Position numbers and translations under genes: made by a program | DNA from: an uncultured Desulfovibrionaceae bacterium | GTDB taxonomy: Bacteria > Desulfobacterota > Desulfovibrionia > Desulfovibrionales > Desulfovibrionaceae | Assembly (NCBI GenBank): GCA_947037905.1 | Contig: CAMQUX010000002.1 | Location: 1 to 26,577, forward strand | Length of the DNA: 26,577 nt | Reading direction: 5' to 3' | In this document: piece after piece, positions 23,485-26,577 of the stretch | Position numbering within the stretch: the first letter of the stretch is position 1 | Layout: each line of letters starts with the position of its first letter | The notes under the pieces: model-generated | What the model was told of the DNA's origin: nothing | The model's input: only the letters and a program-made list of their open reading frames with translations | Databases searched by the model: none

Positions 23485-24944
23485 AAAGGACCATAGTTTA
23501 TTGCATGAGCAATCATAGTAGCGCCAATACCTAAACAGTATTGTATGACAACAAGTGGCATAGCAAATGCAAACCAACGTCCGTAAGGGATTTTTGCAAT
23601 AGCTAGCGCTGCCATGATAGTTCCAAAAGTTGGAATAACAATATTACCAACACCATCACCAATTTGAAAGGCAAATACTGCAACTTGACGGTTAATGTCA
23701 AGAAGATCAGCAAGAGGTATCATGATTGGCATAGATATAGCTGCTTGTCCAGAGGCAGCTGGAATAAAGATATTGAGAATACCTTGGAATAGAACCATAG
23801 CACCAACAGTTATAGTTTTTGGTAAAAGACTCATTGGCTGTGCAAGGAAGTTTATGATAGTATCCATAATCATACCATCTTGCATGATAAGTAGAAAAGA
23901 ACGAGCAAAACCAAGTAAAAGTAAAGGCACAACCATTGTTGCAGCACCTTTTGCAAAATCTTCTGCGGCCTTATTTAAAGACATGCGGTTAATTAGAATA
24001 CAGAAAAACGCAGCAGCTAAAAATAAAGTACTTAGTTGTTTAAATCCAAATTGATAGACAATAGCACCATATACAACACCTACAATAGCTGCAAGAAGGC
24101 TAAGTAAAGATAGTAGACGTGGAATAGTTAATTTAATGTGTGATGATTCAGACTCCATGCTAGAAAATTCTGAATAATCTACGTCACATACAAGACTTTG
24201 TGAGGAATCTTTTTGTACTTTTTTAGCATAACGAAGAATATAAGCAATAGTTACACTAAAAGAAAAGATCGCCCAGCAGATTCTAAATTCAATGCCCGAC
24301 ATAAACGGTAGCCCTGCAATACCTTGCGCAATTACAAGGTTAAATGCATTAGTTGTTGCACAGGCGTAGCCTAAGTTTGCCATAACAGTTGATATAGCAA
24401 CCGCTACAACCGCATCAAATTTTAATGTTTTACAAAGCGCCACAAGAATTGGGAGGAATATAAGTGTTTCTCCGCTCATACCAAAAGTGGATCCGCAAAA
24501 TCCAAAAAATGCAGCAAGCACACCAATGATAATGTAATTAAAACCTGCACGTTTTCGTGCAAATCCATTTGCTTTATAAACAATAGCATCAATTGCGCCT
24601 GTTGAAGTGATGATGCTCATTGCACCACCAATCATAAGAAGGTAAACAGTAAAGCTGTTTGAAGCTATCATTCCGTTCCAAAAAGAGAAAAGAAAATCAA
24701 GAACAGTTTGCGGGTGTGATTTTTCAAGATACTGAAAAGAACCAGCTACAACCATCTCAACATTAGTCTCAGGGTTTATAGCTCTTTCAAATTTTCCTGC
24801 AGGTATAATCCAAGTAAGGATTAAGCCTAAAACCCCAAAGATTGTAACAAGCGCTATAGGATGTGGGGTTTTATCTAATAGCCGTTGAAAGCCTGATCTG
24901 CGACGACAATTACAATCATCATTAATAAGTTCGTTATTTTCCAT
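23481..24944 (-). CDS. YfcC/DcuC-type membrane carrier
   Basis: An ion-coupled secondary transporter in the inner membrane, of the YfcC family (Pfam DcuC-like), whose members are proposed to carry amino acids or C4-dicarboxylates. 487 residues from the ATG at 24942-24944, chosen because AGGAG lies eight bases upstream. The longer frame to 25106 would place the coding start inside the promoter. The family start TPHPIALVTIFG is at about 19-30, followed by LTWIIPAGKFER, FGFCGSTFGMSGET and LGYACATTNAFN, and about eleven to twelve membrane spans. It heads a minus-strand unit with the HisC-like gene, from a promoter with its own operator. The substrate is not readable. Confidence 0.9.
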   Translation of the reverse strand: MENNELINDDCNCRRRSGFQRLLDKTPHPIALVTIFGVLGLILTWIIPAGKFERAINPETNVEMVVAGSFQYLEKSHPQTVLDFLFSFWNGMIASNSFTVYLLMIGGAMSIITSTGAIDAIVYKANGFARKRAGFNYIIIGVLAAFFGFCGSTFGMSGETLIFLPILVALCKTLKFDAVVAVAISTVMANLGYACATTNAFNLVIAQGIAGLPFMSGIEFRICWAIFSFSVTIAYILRYAKKVQKDSSQSLVCDVDYSEFSSMESESSHIKLTIPRLLSLLSLLAAIVGVVYGAIVYQFGFKQLSTLFLAAAFFCILINRMSLNKAAEDFAKGAATMVVPLLLLGFARSFLLIMQDGMIMDTIINFLAQPMSLLPKTITVGAMVLFQGILNIFIPAASGQAAISMPIMIPLADLLDINRQVAVFAFQIGDGVGNIVIPTFGTIMAALAIAKIPYGRWFAFAMPLVVIQYCLGIGATMIAHAINYGPF

Positions 24945-25050
24945 CAAATGTCTCCTATTTAGTGCGTAAAAATAATGAGAGGGGTTTGTTGCTAACGTGA
25001 GTAATTTGAAACCCGTATTTCTTTGCACAATCGTAAATAATATGTTTTTG

Positions 25051-25073
25051 AAAACGGAACACCGTTCTATTTT
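25051..25073. promoter_or_regulatory. Operator 1 (carrier promoter)
   Basis: AAAACGGAAC, ACC, GTTCTATTTT: an interrupted inverted repeat of GAAC/GTTC with A/T flanks. It lies four bases downstream of the -10 box of the minus-strand promoter, over the predicted transcription start. Confidence 0.75.
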
Positions 25074-25077
25074 TTGC

Positions 25078-25106
25078 AGTAGACCAGATTGTGATTTTTT
25101 TGTCAA
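25078..25106 (-). promoter_or_regulatory. Promoter of the carrier-aminotransferase unit
   Basis: Minus strand TTGACA (25101-25106), 17 bases, TCTACT (25078-25083). The -10 box is moderate, which suits a regulated promoter. The leader would be about 125 nt. Confidence 0.7.
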
Positions 25107-25173
25107 GCGCTTTTTCCCCGATATTTATTTTAATATTTCCTTATATAATAGGTGTTTGTAATATTTTATTTTA

Positions 25174-25202
25174 TTGACTTTTAAAAATAAGATAGGTATC
25201 CT
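25174..25202 (+). promoter_or_regulatory. Promoter of the ligand-binding protein gene
   Basis: TTGACT (25174-25179), 17 bases, TATCCT (25197-25202). The predicted start is near 25209, inside operator 2. Confidence 0.7.
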
Positions 25203-25205
25203 ATA

Positions 25206-25228
25206 AAAATGGAACACCGTTCTATTTT
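25206..25228. promoter_or_regulatory. Operator 2 (binding-protein promoter)
   Basis: AAAATGGAAC, ACC, GTTCTATTTT: near-perfect symmetry with one mismatched pair. It shares 22 of 23 bases with operator 1 and lies three bases downstream of the -10 box. Confidence 0.8.
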
Positions 25229-25296
25229 CATGGAATGCAAAAATGTTTAGATGAAGATGAGTCTTTTAAATAAAAAATTAAAAAAAGAGGTGAGAA

Positions 25297-26493
25297 ATGA
25301 GTAGCAAGAATTCGTATACAATTGGTGGAATGTTTACATACTATTATCATAATGGGCGCTATGCAGACTGGGGTGATTATGCTCTGCAGGCTGCAAATTT
25401 AGCAATACAAGATATTAATGATTCAAAAATGCTCGATAAACCACTCGAGATGCCTGAGTCTTTAGTTGAAGATTATCACTGTTGGCCAGAGCATGCACAG
25501 GAAGTAGCCAAGAGATTATTTTCACAAGAGATATTAGCGCTTACGGGTGTAGACTGTAGCGGACCTGCGGTACATATTGCAGATGAGGCAGCAAAGTGGA
25601 AAATTCCTGCTATATCGTACGGTGTTAATGCTTCTGAATTTTCAGATGTGGAGCGCTTTCCTTATTTTTTACGAGTGGTGACACCAAGTGATATTTTCGA
25701 TGGTTATCTTTTAGTGTTAGCGTCACTTTTAAATATTAAAAATCTTGTTTTTTGTCATACCAACGATTCGTGGGGACTTGGCGCAAAAAAAGTTATTCTT
25801 GAATTTGCAGAAAAACATGGAGTGACAATAGATCATATTGTTAATTATGAGCGTGATGCTGAGTTAGCAGATATGGTAAGTCAAATAAAACCATTTAAAG
25901 AGCAAGGGTGTAAAAATTATTTAATTATTGCCCCAACTCCCGATACTGTAACAGTATTTAAAGCGTTTCATGAGCTTGATATGAACCAAGAAGGCTATAG
26001 AATTTTTGCAGGAGAAATGGTTTCAGCAGATGAAAATCCTGATGCTATTTATGGCTCTTACGGATATATTGCACCAATGACAAAGCTTTTTCCATCTGAT
26101 TTATTATCAGATTTCACAAACCGCTTTGAAGTATTTTGTGGGGAAGCAGTAGATATTAGCTCAAAAGCTTTTGCATTTGCGGCACTTTCCTACGATCATA
26201 TTTTTGTAGTGGCGCATGGCATTAAACTTCTGCTCGACAATAAAGTGCCTGTGACTGCAGAAAATCTGATGGAATACATGAGAAAGGTTGATTTTGCGGG
26301 TGTAACTGGTCGTGTTGCTGTTACAGATGGAACAAACGACCGTGCCTATATGGGAGTAAGTTTCCTTAATAACCAAGGATATAATGAAGATGGTACGGTT
26401 AAATTTGTACCAGTCGGAGATCTTAACCCTGATACAGAAGAAATTACTTTTGATATGAATAAAGTTAAATGGCCTGGAGAAAGAGTTAAGTAG
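25297..26493 (+). CDS. ANF/LivJ-type ligand-binding protein without signal peptide
   Basis: 398 residues with the two-lobed fold of branched-chain amino-acid type binding proteins and ANF receptors (Peripla_BP_6). Visible family blocks are TIGGMFTYYY (8-17), the LAIQDINDSK region, LTGVDCSGPAVHIADEAAKWKIPAISYG and FPYFLRVVTPSD. Such proteins are normally exported. Here the domain begins directly after the start, and an in-frame stop (TGA, 25291-25293) lies two codons upstream, so no leader can be added. GAGGTGAG is the ribosome-binding site. It is therefore probably cytoplasmic, like the sensor AmiC, and could act as a ligand sensor or a partner of a regulator encoded to the right. It is divergent from the carrier gene and has a matching operator. 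Confidence 0.88.
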   Translation: MSSKNSYTIGGMFTYYYHNGRYADWGDYALQAANLAIQDINDSKMLDKPLEMPESLVEDYHCWPEHAQEVAKRLFSQEILALTGVDCSGPAVHIADEAAKWKIPAISYGVNASEFSDVERFPYFLRVVTPSDIFDGYLLVLASLLNIKNLVFCHTNDSWGLGAKKVILEFAEKHGVTIDHIVNYERDAELADMVSQIKPFKEQGCKNYLIIAPTPDTVTVFKAFHELDMNQEGYRIFAGEMVSADENPDAIYGSYGYIAPMTKLFPSDLLSDFTNRFEVFCGEAVDISSKAFAFAALSYDHIFVVAHGIKLLLDNKVPVTAENLMEYMRKVDFAGVTGRVAVTDGTNDRAYMGVSFLNNQGYNEDGTVKFVPVGDLNPDTEEITFDMNKVKWPGERVK

Positions 26494-26539
26494 TATAAGT
26501 GGGTGAGTTAAATAGGAAAGATATGAGAATATAACTCGC

Positions 26540-26574
26540 ATGCATATAACGATTAACGTGTATGCATATAACGA
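26540..26574. repeat. 13-bp direct repeat after the binding-protein gene
   Basis: ATGCATATAACGA occurs at 26540-26552 and 26562-26574, 22 bp apart. It may belong to the control region of a gene beyond the right edge. Confidence 0.5.
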
Positions 26575-26577
26575 ATT

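Noticed and set aside
24945..25106. 54-residue N-terminal extension of the YfcC-type carrier
   Set aside because: It would run through the promoter and operator; AGGAG before the ATG at 24944 fits the family.

Overview
The window is AT-rich, with long A/T-rich spacers. Its anchor is a dissimilatory sulfite reductase operon (dsrA-dsrB-dsrD-dsrN), so the source is a sulfite- or sulfate-respiring bacterium. Gene order and residue numbering match Desulfovibrionaceae closely, while the base composition resembles the AT-rich, host-associated end of that group (Lawsonia-like). The family assignment is inference; the dsr content is seen directly.

Layout. (1) 1-1230: the 5' third of a type II-C Cas9 gene runs off the left edge on the minus strand. 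A divergent tracrRNA candidate lies beside it, followed by a long unexplained hairpin. (2) 1552-2007: a small coiled-coil protein closed by a strong terminator. (3) 2425-5658: a 1077-residue autotransporter with a repetitive passenger. (4) 6185-10333: an unknown protein, lgt, a redox-dead TrxC-like protein with a TTG start, a FadR-type regulator and a membrane-anchored DUF4375 protein. (5) 10634-16557, all minus strand: dsrA, dsrB, dsrD, dsrN, slyX and a cyclophilin. A TTGACA-17-TATAAA promoter lies upstream of dsrA, and several hairpins sit in the leader and between the genes. DsrN carries an insert of about 210 residues of low-complexity sequence. (6) 16928-19420, plus strand: a YkgJ-type cysteine-cluster protein coupled to a small unknown protein, a CinA/PncC-type protein and a secreted Pro/Gly-rich protein. 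(7) 20005-26493: a transport and metabolism cluster consisting of an MFS carrier, an IclR regulator, a HisC-like aminotransferase, a YfcC/DcuC-type carrier and, divergently, an ANF/LivJ-type ligand-binding protein with no signal peptide. The 352 bp between the last two genes hold two oppositely directed sigma70-type promoters. Each has a near-identical operator 3-4 bp downstream of its -10 box.

How it works together: DsrAB is the terminal reductase with siroheme and [4Fe-4S] centres, DsrD is its small partner, and DsrN probably amidates the siroheme. The right-hand cluster looks like a substrate-induced uptake and transamination regulon controlled by the local IclR protein; its substrate cannot be read from sequence.

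Several start codons were moved downstream on ribosome-binding-site evidence (dsrA, dsrD, the YfcC-type carrier, the TrxC-like protein). Short tandem repeats recur in the spacers: GCCCAATA x4, TCTAAA x6 and a 14-bp unit x7. No rRNA, tRNA, insertion sequence or CRISPR array was seen.
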